From Algoriphagus aquaeductus (GTDB lineage: Bacteria > Bacteroidota > Bacteroidia > Cytophagales > Cyclobacteriaceae), in NCBI RefSeq assembly GCF_003253485.1, contig NZ_QKTX01000007.1:1-64000 (forward strand): a stretch of DNA of 64,000 nucleotides. The letters are read 5' to 3'. The notes below the pieces were generated by a model. The model saw only the letters and a program-made list of their open reading frames with translations. It was not told where the DNA came from and searched no databases. Position numbers and translations under genes: made by a program. Positions 26,300 through 34,861 of the stretch are shown in pieces. Every line of letters starts with the position of its first letter. The first letter of the stretch is position 1.

Positions 26300-27508
26300 A
26301 TGAAAAAGCTAGTTCTCTCAATAGCTATGGTTGCAGCAGCTTCCTTGGCTTTTGGACAAAAGAAAGTAGTAAGAGAGGCTGAAAAAGGATTCAAATCCGG
26401 TGATCTTCAAACTGCACTTACTGCTATAGAAGGAGCAACTACCAACCCTGAGACAAGTGGTGACCCGGCTACTTTCCTTTTGAAAGCTCAGATCCAAACC
26501 AAAATCTTTGGTGCTGATACTGAAAATACCATGGAAACCGTGGAAGTGGGGGCTCAAGCCGTAAGTACCTTCAACAAGGCATTTGAAATGGCCGGAAGTA
26601 ACAAAACTTCTTCTGTTGGAAAGGCGGTATATGCTGAAGAGCTTCCTGGAATTCCGGATAACCTGAGACCATACTCTCTGTTTACTCTGAAAAACCTTGC
26701 TTTTGATAAGGCCTTGGAAAAGTATAATGAAGAAGATCTTGAGATGTCTTATGAGTTTTTCAACCTTGCGGGCGAAATCGACAAGACAGACTCTACGATT
26801 CATTACAATGCCGGTTTCCTTGCCAATGATTTGGGAAGATTTGAAGATGCAAAAAGACATTTTGGATACCTTTTTGAGTTGCCAACTTACAATAAGACCA
26901 ATGCCTATTACTTCATGGTACAAATCCTAAGCACGGAGGAGAAAAATCCTGAAGCTGCATTTGAATTGGTAACCAAAGCTCGTGAGGAATACCCTAACGA
27001 TAAAGTATTGGCTGAATATGAAATCCAATTGTTGCTTCAGTTGAACAAAATGGACGAAGCAATGGCTCAAATCAAAGACGCACTGGCAAATGATCCAAAT
27101 AACTCCGGTCTCTTGCTTAGATCTGGCTATTTGAAAGAGCAGGCGGGTGATTTGAATGGTGCATTGGAAGATTATAAAAAGTCAGTAGCTGTAGATCCTA
27201 ATTTCTTTGAAGGAAATTATTACACAGGTGCATTGCTTTTGGAACAGGCCACCAAAGAACTGAATACCCTTAATGACCTTTCTGATGCGGAATGGGAAAA
27301 ACAGTCTCCCATAGTAGGTAAAAAGGCAGATGCCAATTACAATGAGTCCATTACCTATTTCTCCAAAGCTCTTGAAATCAAGCCTGATAATACAGACATT
27401 ATGATTATCCTATACCAAGTGTATAGCAGACTTAAGAAAACAGCTGAGATGGAAGCGATGAATAAGAAAATTGCCGCTATCCTTGGTCCAAACTGGCAGG
27501 ATAATTAA
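26300..27508 (+). CDS. Tetratricopeptide repeat protein, secreted
   Basis: The 402-residue protein starts with a signal peptide (MKKLVLSIAMVAAASLAFGQ) and carries several TPR units, for example around residues 165-200 (YNAGFLANDLGRFEDAKRHF) and 255-300 (SGYLKEQAGDLNGALEDYKK). TPRs form protein-binding scaffolds; this one should work in the periplasm. It lies 24 bases after gyrA and is probably co-transcribed, yet no functional link is known. A terminator follows directly. Confidence 0.9.
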   Translation: MKKLVLSIAMVAAASLAFGQKKVVREAEKGFKSGDLQTALTAIEGATTNPETSGDPATFLLKAQIQTKIFGADTENTMETVEVGAQAVSTFNKAFEMAGSNKTSSVGKAVYAEELPGIPDNLRPYSLFTLKNLAFDKALEKYNEEDLEMSYEFFNLAGEIDKTDSTIHYNAGFLANDLGRFEDAKRHFGYLFELPTYNKTNAYYFMVQILSTEEKNPEAAFELVTKAREEYPNDKVLAEYEIQLLLQLNKMDEAMAQIKDALANDPNNSGLLLRSGYLKEQAGDLNGALEDYKKSVAVDPNFFEGNYYTGALLLEQATKELNTLNDLSDAEWEKQSPIVGKKADANYNESITYFSKALEIKPDNTDIMIILYQVYSRLKKTAEMEAMNKKIAAILGPNWQDN

Positions 27509-27527
27509 TCTTTGATATTCCAAAATG

Positions 27528-27558
27528 AAAGGCCGGATTAAGTTCTGGCCTTTTTTGT
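27528..27558 (+). terminator. Terminator after the gyrA/TPR unit
   Basis: Stem aaaggcc / ggccttt around a 12-base loop, followed by a T-run (27550-27556). Confidence 0.8.
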
Positions 27559-27958
27559 TTCACCCGTTTTTAACGACCTAAGAGACGATCTGTCTTTTCC
27601 GGGTATACTATGAAAATCCGCTTAAAGAAAGAATTTTATTTTTTGCTGAAAATCCGCTTTTCATGCCATCCTCTGTTTTTGGGGAAAGGTCAACCTGTCG
27701 CAGTCCTATTATACTTCATTGCTGTCACTTGCTTTTCTAGAAAAGTTGAGGTGATTAAACCCATTATTATAGCCGGAAAAGCAGGAAATACACCTGAAAA
27801 TTGATTTCTGGTAGTTGAATTGCTTTGAATTTTGCAAGTCGAAGTAACGAATCCGTACTTAACACCGTTTTCTGCTTTAATTTCAACATCTTTCTTTCTT
27901 TTGGTAGGCAGGAGAAGAGGTTGAGTTTTAAGAATAATCTGATTTATCCCTCATTTAA
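27559..27958. other. Intergenic region with a 13-bp direct repeat
   Basis: About 400 bases between the terminator and the PagL-like gene. It contains two copies of tgaaaatccgctt at 27611-27623 and 27647-27659. A 64-codon ORF (27610-27804, +) is present, but its composition and lack of a recognisable start context do not support a gene. No clear promoter was found. Confidence 0.5.
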
Positions 27959-29071
27959 ATGAATAAAATAAACATTTGCCTTTTCTTACTGGGGATATTC
28001 TTATTTTCTCTTCCCGCCAAAAGTCAAATAAAATACCAAAGAAAACTTAGCATCGGATACGAATCAGGCCCCTTGATGAGTAATGGCACGGATTGGGGAA
28101 ATGAGATTAGAGATGCATTGGATTACAAAGCCATTGACCTGCAGTTGGGCTGGAAGAAAATCTCCAATTCCACTTATAATTACATCTACAGATATCCTAC
28201 CTATGGAATCGGGCTTACATCTACTTTGACTTATAGTCCGGAAATCGGAAGACCTCAGGCAGTCTATGGTTTTATGGAAATCCCTTTTTCTCACGGAGGA
28301 TTGAACAAACGTTTATACTTTGGATATTTTACTCAAATGGGGGTTGGATTTAATTTTAAACCCTTTGATGAACTATCCAATCCGATGAATCAGTACATAG
28401 GATCAAACGTCAACTGCTATGTGTTTTTGGGATTGAATTCAACATTAAAGATTACAGATAAAATGGATCTTCAAACCAGTTTTGGGTTGAAACATTTTTC
28501 AAATGGTGCCACCAAAAGACCCAATTCAGGAATCAATCTTTTTCCCTTGAATATAGCCTTGAATTACAAGTTTGGAGATCATGCACTCATTCCTTCCGAA
28601 CCTATTGACATTCCCAAAAAGGGTCTCGATACCTATTGGAATTTTGCATTGTACACAGGTCTGAAAAATTATGAAGTAGGGGATCCAGCTTACTTTAGAG
28701 GAGGTTTAGGAGTCAATTATTTGTTGGAACCTAGCTACAAGTATCGGCTGGGATTGGGGCTGGACTTTTTTTGGGCACAGGGAATAAACCTAAGGAATCC
28801 AGGAGAATCATTCAACTTCATGGATCAGACCTCTTTGGCTTTGGTCGGTTCTTGGGAATGGCAATTGACCGAAAGAATCTATGTACCCATCGGGCTTGGT
28901 GCTTACCTATACCGAAATGAATTGAATCAGGAAATCACCTGGTTTTATGAGCGAATAGGTGTTCGATACCGATTTTCCAATCACCTCTTTACCGGAATGC
29001 AAATCAAAGCTCATAAAGCAAAAGCGGATTTTTTTGAGTTTACGGTCGGTTACACACTTCAGGGAAATTAA
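27959..29071 (+). CDS. Acyloxyacyl hydrolase / PagL-like outer-membrane protein
   Basis: The 370-residue protein has a signal peptide to about residue 22 and a barrel domain with the PagL active-site pattern: His179 and Ser181 in LKHFSNGATKRPNSGIN. PagL removes the 3-O-acyl chain of lipid A in the outer membrane. In Pseudomonas PagL a Glu (E140) completes the triad 12 residues after the Ser; here that position is Asn193. It is about twice the length of PagL: the second half (from about 215) holds further beta strands and may be a second barrel. Activity is uncertain because of the Asn. The gene stands alone, with 94 bases to the next gene. Confidence 0.75.
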   Translation: MNKINICLFLLGIFLFSLPAKSQIKYQRKLSIGYESGPLMSNGTDWGNEIRDALDYKAIDLQLGWKKISNSTYNYIYRYPTYGIGLTSTLTYSPEIGRPQAVYGFMEIPFSHGGLNKRLYFGYFTQMGVGFNFKPFDELSNPMNQYIGSNVNCYVFLGLNSTLKITDKMDLQTSFGLKHFSNGATKRPNSGINLFPLNIALNYKFGDHALIPSEPIDIPKKGLDTYWNFALYTGLKNYEVGDPAYFRGGLGVNYLLEPSYKYRLGLGLDFFWAQGINLRNPGESFNFMDQTSLALVGSWEWQLTERIYVPIGLGAYLYRNELNQEITWFYERIGVRYRFSNHLFTGMQIKAHKAKADFFEFTVGYTLQGN

Positions 29072-29165
29072 TCCTCCAAAATCCGATAATTAGCATCCAC
29101 TGGTCAAAAAATGTTTTTATTTGGCTCAAGTTTAGAATAGCTTTCCCTGTCAATTTTCACCCAAT

Positions 29166-31622
29166 ATGATCTATTTCAGGAATTTCTTAATTCTGACTAT
29201 TCTTTACATTTCTGCCTTCGGTCACCCATCATTTGGACAGTCAATTCCCTCATCCCAAGTTTATCATAGCCTCTTAAAGCTCAAGGAAACCAAGCGTGTG
29301 CTATATGTAGCCGCGCATCCTGATGATGAGAATACGCGATTGATAGCCTATTTGGCCAATGGAGAGCATGCAGAAGTGGCCTATCTGAGCCTTACCCGAG
29401 GAGACGGGGGACAAAACCTGATTGGCAAAGAATTGGGCATCGAACTCGGGCAGATCCGTACCCAAGAATTGATCAAAGCCCGTCAGACCGATGGTGGCAG
29501 GCAGTTTTTTACCCGTGCCTTGGATTTTGGATACAGCAAGGATCCCACAGAAACACTTCAGAACTGGGAAAAGGAAAAGGTGTTAGCAGACGTTGTCTGG
29601 GCTATCCGTAAGTTTCAACCGGATATCATCATTACTCGATTCAATACCATTCCAGGGGTGACCCATGGGCACCATACTACTTCAGCAATTTTAGCTGAGG
29701 AAGCTTTTGCTTTGGCAGGCAATGCGCAGGCGTTTCCCGAGCAATTGAAATGGGTAAAGCCTTGGCAGCCCAAACGAATTTTTTTTAATGCCTATAATTT
29801 TCGGGGTGAGTTCGAGCCCGAAGTGGGAAAAAAGTATTATGCCTTTGAAGTGGGAGGATATGATCCTCTGTTGGGAAAGACCTACCATCAAATTGCGGCA
29901 GACAGCCGAACCATGCACAAATCCCAGGGCTTCGGTGCGACGGCAGGTGCAGGCAATGCCAAAGACTATATTGAGCAAGTCGGGGGAGAGGAATATTCCC
30001 AGACTCCTTTTGACGGGGTTTTGAATCGATGGGAGCAATTGCCTGGAGGCAAAGCAGTCCTAGGTCAACTCGATCAGATGCTCAAAACATTCAATTTTGT
30101 CCAACCGGACCAAAATATTCCTGCTTTACTTTTGCTTCGGAAATTGATTTTGAATTTGAACTCTAAAGAGTCATGGGTCATTGAAAAACTTGAAAAATTG
30201 GATCAGACCATCTTCAATGCTTTGGGTTTGGAATATGAGTACATCGCCAGAAAAGAGATTGGCTTCCCCGGTGAATCAATCAAAACCGAGCTAGTGTTGA
30301 CCAATCCCTCCACAACAGCAATTACTGAGGTTTCTTTTCAGGTGTTAGATACCTATTTTATAGGAAAATCAGCCAAGGAAAATGCCACGATTTCTCTTCC
30401 GATCGAATTTAAAATTCCTGAAAACACTTCCTATTCTCAACCTTATTGGCTTGAGAATCCACTAGACGGGGCGCTTTTTTCAGTTCCAGATCAACCTCAA
30501 ATCGGTATACCTTTTTCTACCCAAATCGTAGGCGGAGACCTGTCATTCATGATAGGGGATCAGCAGTTTAAATTTCCAGTCCAGTTGTTTTATAAATACA
30601 ATGATCAAGTCGACGGAGAAATCAAACAATCCTTTACGATCGTACCTGAGGTAGACTTGTCGGTTTCCAAAGACAATGTTTTTTTAGTATCCGGAGCGGA
30701 TCCAACTGTCACGGTCACCGTCAATTTCAGGAATCAATTTTTGGATGGGGATTTGGATTTTGAAGGGTTGGACCCTTCCCAATTCCGTATTTTGAGCGTC
30801 GAAGATGTGGTTTTTCAAAAAAGGCGGGTATTTAAAGTGGCTTTTCTCCCAAATGGATCTGGTAAAAAGGTCATCACGGCGAGATTTACTACCACCGCAG
30901 GAAAACAATATGATCAAATCACCAAGCAGATAGCTTACAAGCACATTCCAAATCTGACCTATTTTAGTCCTGCCAGTATCAATTTGATCCAAGCTGATTG
31001 GAAGGTTTCGGGAGAGAAGATAGGGTATATTGCCGGTGCGGGTGATGATGTGCCCGGAGTCTTGTCCGCTCTGGGATACAAGTTGACCATGATTGGTCCC
31101 GGTGATTATTCGGTGGATTACCTAAGTCAGTTTAAGGCCATTGTTGTTGGGATCCGGGCATACAATACCAATTCGGAATTGGCGGCCAATCAAGCTGCTT
31201 TGATGGGATATGTAAGAGCAGGTGGAAAATTGATCGTCCAATACAACACCAGTTCACCGCTTTTGACTACTCAACTTGGACCCTATCCATTTTCGATCGG
31301 AAGAGATCGGGTGACTGTGCAGGAATCTCCCGTGGTGGCTGATTTCGACAGCCCGATTCTCAAAGGGCCCAATCCGATAAGCCAAGAAGATTTTGGAGGC
31401 TGGGTTCAGGAGAGAGGACTTTATTTTGCTTCCAATCCTGATTCAAAATATCAGGCACCGCTTACCATGCAGGATCCTGGAGAAGAGGCCACTACCGGTT
31501 CTTTGATTTATGCCAAATTTGGAGAGGGTAGTTACCTATACACCGGCATTTCCTTTTTCAGACAATTGCCTTCCGGAGTCCCAGGAGCTATCAAACTATT
31601 CATCAACCTGATTGAACACTAA
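29166..31622 (+). CDS. Large PIG-L family deacetylase, secreted
   Basis: The 818-residue enzyme has a signal peptide and then the LmbE/PIG-L zinc deacetylase domain with AHPDDE at 50-55 and the second metal His in THGHHTTS near 170. Relatives remove acetyl groups from N-acetylglucosamine-type sugars. The domain is followed by beta-sandwich regions (about 350-620) and a C-terminal Rossmann-like region (KIGYIAGAGDDVPGVLSALG onward to 815) resembling a ThuA/glutamine-amidotransferase domain. It leads an operon: a 34-residue membrane peptide starts 1 base after its stop and an SSS symporter follows. A sugar that is deacetylated outside and then imported is the likely theme, but the substrate is unknown. 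Confidence 0.9.
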   Translation: MIYFRNFLILTILYISAFGHPSFGQSIPSSQVYHSLLKLKETKRVLYVAAHPDDENTRLIAYLANGEHAEVAYLSLTRGDGGQNLIGKELGIELGQIRTQELIKARQTDGGRQFFTRALDFGYSKDPTETLQNWEKEKVLADVVWAIRKFQPDIIITRFNTIPGVTHGHHTTSAILAEEAFALAGNAQAFPEQLKWVKPWQPKRIFFNAYNFRGEFEPEVGKKYYAFEVGGYDPLLGKTYHQIAADSRTMHKSQGFGATAGAGNAKDYIEQVGGEEYSQTPFDGVLNRWEQLPGGKAVLGQLDQMLKTFNFVQPDQNIPALLLLRKLILNLNSKESWVIEKLEKLDQTIFNALGLEYEYIARKEIGFPGESIKTELVLTNPSTTAITEVSFQVLDTYFIGKSAKENATISLPIEFKIPENTSYSQPYWLENPLDGALFSVPDQPQIGIPFSTQIVGGDLSFMIGDQQFKFPVQLFYKYNDQVDGEIKQSFTIVPEVDLSVSKDNVFLVSGADPTVTVTVNFRNQFLDGDLDFEGLDPSQFRILSVEDVVFQKRRVFKVAFLPNGSGKKVITARFTTTAGKQYDQITKQIAYKHIPNLTYFSPASINLIQADWKVSGEKIGYIAGAGDDVPGVLSALGYKLTMIGPGDYSVDYLSQFKAIVVGIRAYNTNSELAANQAALMGYVRAGGKLIVQYNTSSPLLTTQLGPYPFSIGRDRVTVQESPVVADFDSPILKGPNPISQEDFGGWVQERGLYFASNPDSKYQAPLTMQDPGEEATTGSLIYAKFGEGSYLYTGISFFRQLPSGVPGAIKLFINLIEH

Positions 31623-31623
31623 A

Positions 31624-31728
31624 ATGAGCGAACGGCCAATTCAATGGAAGAGGATCTATTTAGCTTTGATCGCTAGTTTGGTAGTCATGATTGCCTTGTT
31701 TTACTGGTTAACGTTGGCTTTCTCATGA
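31624..31728 (+). CDS. 34-residue single-span membrane peptide coupled to SSS symporter
   Basis: A short ORF begins one base after the PIG-L stop and ends in a TGA that overlaps the ATG of the symporter (ATGA at 31725-31728). The peptide is MSERPIQWKR, then a hydrophobic run of about 22 residues (IYLALIASLVVMIALFYWL), then TLAFS. Size, one helix with basic N-terminus and tight coupling to a transporter resemble MetS-type accessory subunits. The predicted topology is N-terminus in the cytoplasm. It was found by reading the gap between the two genes. I cannot name a family. The lack of any spacing on either side supports it being translated. Confidence 0.65.
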   Translation: MSERPIQWKRIYLALIASLVVMIALFYWLTLAFS

Positions 31729-33428
31729 GCACGCTGGACTGGATTGTACTTTTCTTCACCCTGATTTCCATTGCAGCATTTGGGATATATAAAACCCGTG
31801 GGAAGAAAAATTTAGAAACTTACCTCAAAGGCAATCAAAACAATTGGTGGACGATCGGATTGTCGATCATGGCCACCCAGGCTTCTGCCATTACATTTCT
31901 GAGTACCCCGGGACAAGCCTACGAGGACGGGATGCGGTTTATCCAGTTCTATTTTGGCCTTCCGCTGGCGATGATCATTATTTCGGTCAGCTTTATTCCG
32001 ATCTATTACAAATTGAAAGTATATACGGCCTATGAGTACTTGGAAAATCGCTTTGATCTAAAAACCAGGACCTTAACGTCCCTACTTTTCATCATTCAAA
32101 GAGGTCTTGCTGCCGGTATTACCATTTATGCACCGGCTATTATTCTGTCTACTTTATTGGGTTGGAATTTGACTTTTACCAATATTTTCATCGGTGTCTT
32201 GGTCATCATCTATACTGTTTCCGGAGGAACAGAGGCAGTCTCTATTACACAAAAACAACAGATGGCGGTGATGATGGGTGGAATGATTCTGGCAGGAATT
32301 ATTGTCATTCAATTGTTGCCAATCTCATTTGGGGAAGCGCTTCATGTAGCCGGAAAAATGGACAAACTCAACGTGGTCAGTTTTGAGTTTGATCTTGCCG
32401 ATCGATACAATGTCTGGTCAGGCATGACTGCTGCTGTGTTTTTGTTTCTGAGTTATTTTGGAACTGATCAAAGTCAGGTGCAGCGCTATCTTTCCGGACA
32501 GACCCTTTCGCAAAGCCGGATGGGGCTAATCATGAACGGGTTTCTGAAAATCCCGATGCAGTTTATCATCCTATTCATTGGGGTAATGGTTTTTGTATTC
32601 TATCAATACATCCAGCCTCCGGTTATTTTCAACCAAGTTCAAACTGAAAAACTTCGACAAAGTAAGTATGCCTCCGAATTGGAAGCTTTGGAGGATCAAT
32701 ATCGCGTCAGTTTTGAGTCTAGCCGGGCTTCTTACCAGGAGATGCTGGCTGCCATTGAACAAGGTCAGGAGGAAAGAGCGGATCAACTAAAAACGGAAAT
32801 ACGGACAATCAAATCCGAACAAAATCAGATTCGTGAGGAAGTAAAATCCCTGATCGTTCAAAATGACCCTGCGGCGGAAACCCGGGACACGGATTATGTT
32901 TTTATGCGTTTTGTGATGGATTACCTTCCGCCTGGAATTGTCGGATTGCTGTTTGCGATGATTTTCTCGGCTGCAATGTCCTCCTCTTCTTCTGAACTCA
33001 ATGCCTTGGGTTCTACCAGCACCATAGATCTATACAAAAGGTCAATAAATAAACAGGCCGATGATCGCCATTACGTGCTTTCTTCCAAGGCATTTACCGC
33101 GTTTTGGGGCTTAGGAGCGATACTTTTCGCCACTTATGCTTCCTTATTTGAAAATCTGATTCAGGCAGTCAATCTTTTGGGATCCTTATTTTACGGGACT
33201 ATTCTTGGGATTTTTATGGTAGGCTTCTTTATGAAATGGATTAAAGGCCAAGCCGTATTTATCGCTGCCTTACTGTCGCAAGCGTTGATCTTGGTGGTTC
33301 ATTTCAAAAATGGAGTCGGGGTTCTTGGCTTCCATTGGGATATCGGCTTCCTTTGGTACAATGCCCTGGGCTGTATTTCCGTGATGGCTTTTGGAGCGAT
33401 CATTCAGTTGGGGATACCCAAAAAATAA
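31725..33428 (+). CDS. Sodium:solute symporter (SSS family)
   Basis: The 567-residue membrane protein starts MSTLDWIVLFFTLISIAAFG and shows SSS signatures such as GLSIMATQASAITFLSTPGQAY and QSQVQRYLSG. About 13 membrane helices are visible. Between two of them (residues 305-385) is a charged, coiled-coil-like insertion (LEALEDQYRVSFESSRASYQ, EERADQLKTEIRTIKSEQNQ), probably cytoplasmic. The substrate is likely a sugar, sialic acid-like acid or amino acid imported with sodium. It is the last gene of the PIG-L operon, and a terminator follows 36 bases after its stop. Confidence 0.92.
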   Translation: MSTLDWIVLFFTLISIAAFGIYKTRGKKNLETYLKGNQNNWWTIGLSIMATQASAITFLSTPGQAYEDGMRFIQFYFGLPLAMIIISVSFIPIYYKLKVYTAYEYLENRFDLKTRTLTSLLFIIQRGLAAGITIYAPAIILSTLLGWNLTFTNIFIGVLVIIYTVSGGTEAVSITQKQQMAVMMGGMILAGIIVIQLLPISFGEALHVAGKMDKLNVVSFEFDLADRYNVWSGMTAAVFLFLSYFGTDQSQVQRYLSGQTLSQSRMGLIMNGFLKIPMQFIILFIGVMVFVFYQYIQPPVIFNQVQTEKLRQSKYASELEALEDQYRVSFESSRASYQEMLAAIEQGQEERADQLKTEIRTIKSEQNQIREEVKSLIVQNDPAAETRDTDYVFMRFVMDYLPPGIVGLLFAMIFSAAMSSSSSELNALGSTSTIDLYKRSINKQADDRHYVLSSKAFTAFWGLGAILFATYASLFENLIQAVNLLGSLFYGTILGIFMVGFFMKWIKGQAVFIAALLSQALILVVHFKNGVGVLGFHWDIGFLWYNALGCISVMAFGAIIQLGIPKK

Positions 33429-33464
33429 AAGGGGAATTCCTGAAAAGCAACATGGTTTGAATTG

Positions 33465-33495
33465 CCTCCTGATTTAGCAGGAGGTATTTTTTTTC
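33465..33495 (+). terminator. Terminator after the SSS symporter
   Basis: Stem cctcctg / caggagg, 6-base loop, then a T-run (33486-33493). Confidence 0.85.
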
Positions 33496-33794
33496 TGAAA
33501 GTCTCCAAAATAAATCTACACGAATAGATTAGACCTGACAGGTGTTTTACGCTTTCATTGCTGTGGGTGAAAACTTAATTTCATGAATGTTTTTTCTGTA
33601 TATCCGCTTTCATACCAGTAGACTTAGCTAGCTTAAAAAATTTCTCAAAAAGGCAGAAATCAAGAATCCTTCGGTCGCCTGTGCTGAGCACAGGCGAAGC
33701 ATCCGACCCATTAAACAAAGAGAATTGGGCTGGTGGTGCAATAGCGGCAATCATAATGTTTTTATAGTGCCTTCCTGCCTTTGTGGCTAAAAGC
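33496..33794. other. Intergenic region with a REP-like hairpin
   Basis: About 300 bases without a credible gene. It contains an exact 11-bp palindrome (33675-33697) with an outer stem and the motif acctgacaggt near 33533. An ORF of 71 codons on the minus strand crosses the hairpin and is not considered real. Confidence 0.5.
33671..33706. repeat. REP-like palindrome
   Basis: Inner stem tcgcctgtgct / agcacaggcga (33675-33697, one-base centre) with outer tcgg / ccga pairing to 33671 and 33706. It resembles the GC-rich hairpins dispersed in Bacteroidota intergenic regions. Confidence 0.55.
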
Positions 33795-33828
33795 AAAAAA
33801 AAACCGGATCTCTCGACCCGGCTTTATT
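33795..33828 (-). terminator. Terminator of the DUF2911 gene
   Basis: Read on the minus strand: aaagccgg, loop, ccggtttt, then a T-run. The stem contains one G-T pair. It sits 6-39 bases beyond the stop of the gene at 33834. Confidence 0.8.
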
Positions 33829-33833
33829 TTCAA

Positions 33834-34682
33834 TTATTTGATCGTCTTCACCAATCGCTCATTTAAACCCACATAATCTGGGTTTTTGGCCTCCATTGCC
33901 ATTGCTTTGGATTTATTGGCTGATTCTAAGGCGTCTGTTTTCAAGCCCATGGCCAACTCGATTTTTGCTCGCAGGTGCATAGTCCAGTATTTTGGGTCGC
34001 TGTCCGTTGATGCTTTGATCCACTCATAAGCCTGAGGAAGATCTTTGTTGTTGGTAAAGTAGTAGCTGGCAGCCTGATAGAGCAGGGCAGGGTTAGTAGT
34101 TTTAGTATCGATGACCTGCTTTTGGATGTCAGCCATGACGATAGGGTCAACCTCAGTGGTGAGGGTAAAGTCCACACGGGTTTGTTCCCACTTGAGCGAA
34201 ACATCGGCACTGTTGTCGGTCAGTTTGTTGAAGCTGATCTCGAAGGTTTCGTACTTTTTGCTGGTTTTGCTGGCAGGTACAGTCCATCTGAGAAGATCAT
34301 CAGAGGCACTGTATCCGATAGAGCCCCAAAGCTGGGTGTTTTTGCTTAAGACCATGGTCCAAACAGACTTGCCTGGGATAGAATAGAGGGCATATGATCC
34401 GGCAGGCACTTTTTTTCCATCGATCATGACTTCCGTTGAGAAGTTGAAGATGGTAGCACTGTTGGCGCCGGTTCTCCATACTTCGCCGTAAGGTACGAGC
34501 TCCCCGAAAATTTTTCTTCCTTTAGTACTGGGACGACTGTAGTCCACGGTAACTTGAGTGAGGCCTACTTGCTGGGCTATTTTAGCGCTGGGACTTGCCT
34601 GAGGCATTTGAATTTGCTGTGCAAAGCCAGTAAATCCGGCAAATAGGAACGCCAGAAGGATAAGTTTGAATTTATTCTGCAT
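33834..34682 (-). CDS. DUF2911 domain secreted protein with TPR-like tail
   Basis: The 282-residue protein has a signal peptide (KLILLAFLFAGFTGFAQ) and a DUF2911 domain, recognised by VDYSRPSTKGRKIFGELVPY, GEVWRTGANSATIFNFS and GKKVPAGSYALYSIPG, about residues 35-185. The rest (ALLYQAASYYFTNNKDLPQA onward) is helical and looks like a few TPR-type pairs. DUF2911 proteins are common in Bacteroidota periplasm; their function is unknown. It stands alone and is transcribed away from the 34862 reductase. A terminator follows. Confidence 0.9.
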   Translation of the reverse strand: MQNKFKLILLAFLFAGFTGFAQQIQMPQASPSAKIAQQVGLTQVTVDYSRPSTKGRKIFGELVPYGEVWRTGANSATIFNFSTEVMIDGKKVPAGSYALYSIPGKSVWTMVLSKNTQLWGSIGYSASDDLLRWTVPASKTSKKYETFEISFNKLTDNSADVSLKWEQTRVDFTLTTEVDPIVMADIQKQVIDTKTTNPALLYQAASYYFTNNKDLPQAYEWIKASTDSDPKYWTMHLRAKIELAMGLKTDALESANKSKAMAMEAKNPDYVGLNERLVKTIK

Positions 34683-34861
34683 ATAGTATCGATAGTTTTT
34701 ATTAATTCAATTGGGACTTTACAAATCCTACTCCAAATTTGAATTTCACTGCAATTTGACAGTTAATTTGCTCATTTTGTCAGGTTCCGGTCCTTATTTT
34801 ACCAGTGGATTTTTTGAAGGATGGGAATGAGTTAATTTTACTAACCAAACGAATACTACCC

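Noticed and set aside
26318..26923. 201-codon ORF on the minus strand
   Set aside because: Antisense to the TPR gene after gyrA, with no signal peptide or motif.
27610..27804. 64-codon ORF on the plus strand between TPR and PagL-like genes
   Set aside because: Short, basic, and without a recognisable family; it lies over a direct repeat and I see no promoter or coding signature.
33581..33796. 71-codon ORF on the minus strand in the SSS / DUF2911 gap
   Set aside because: It runs across the REP-like palindrome and looks like translated repeat sequence.
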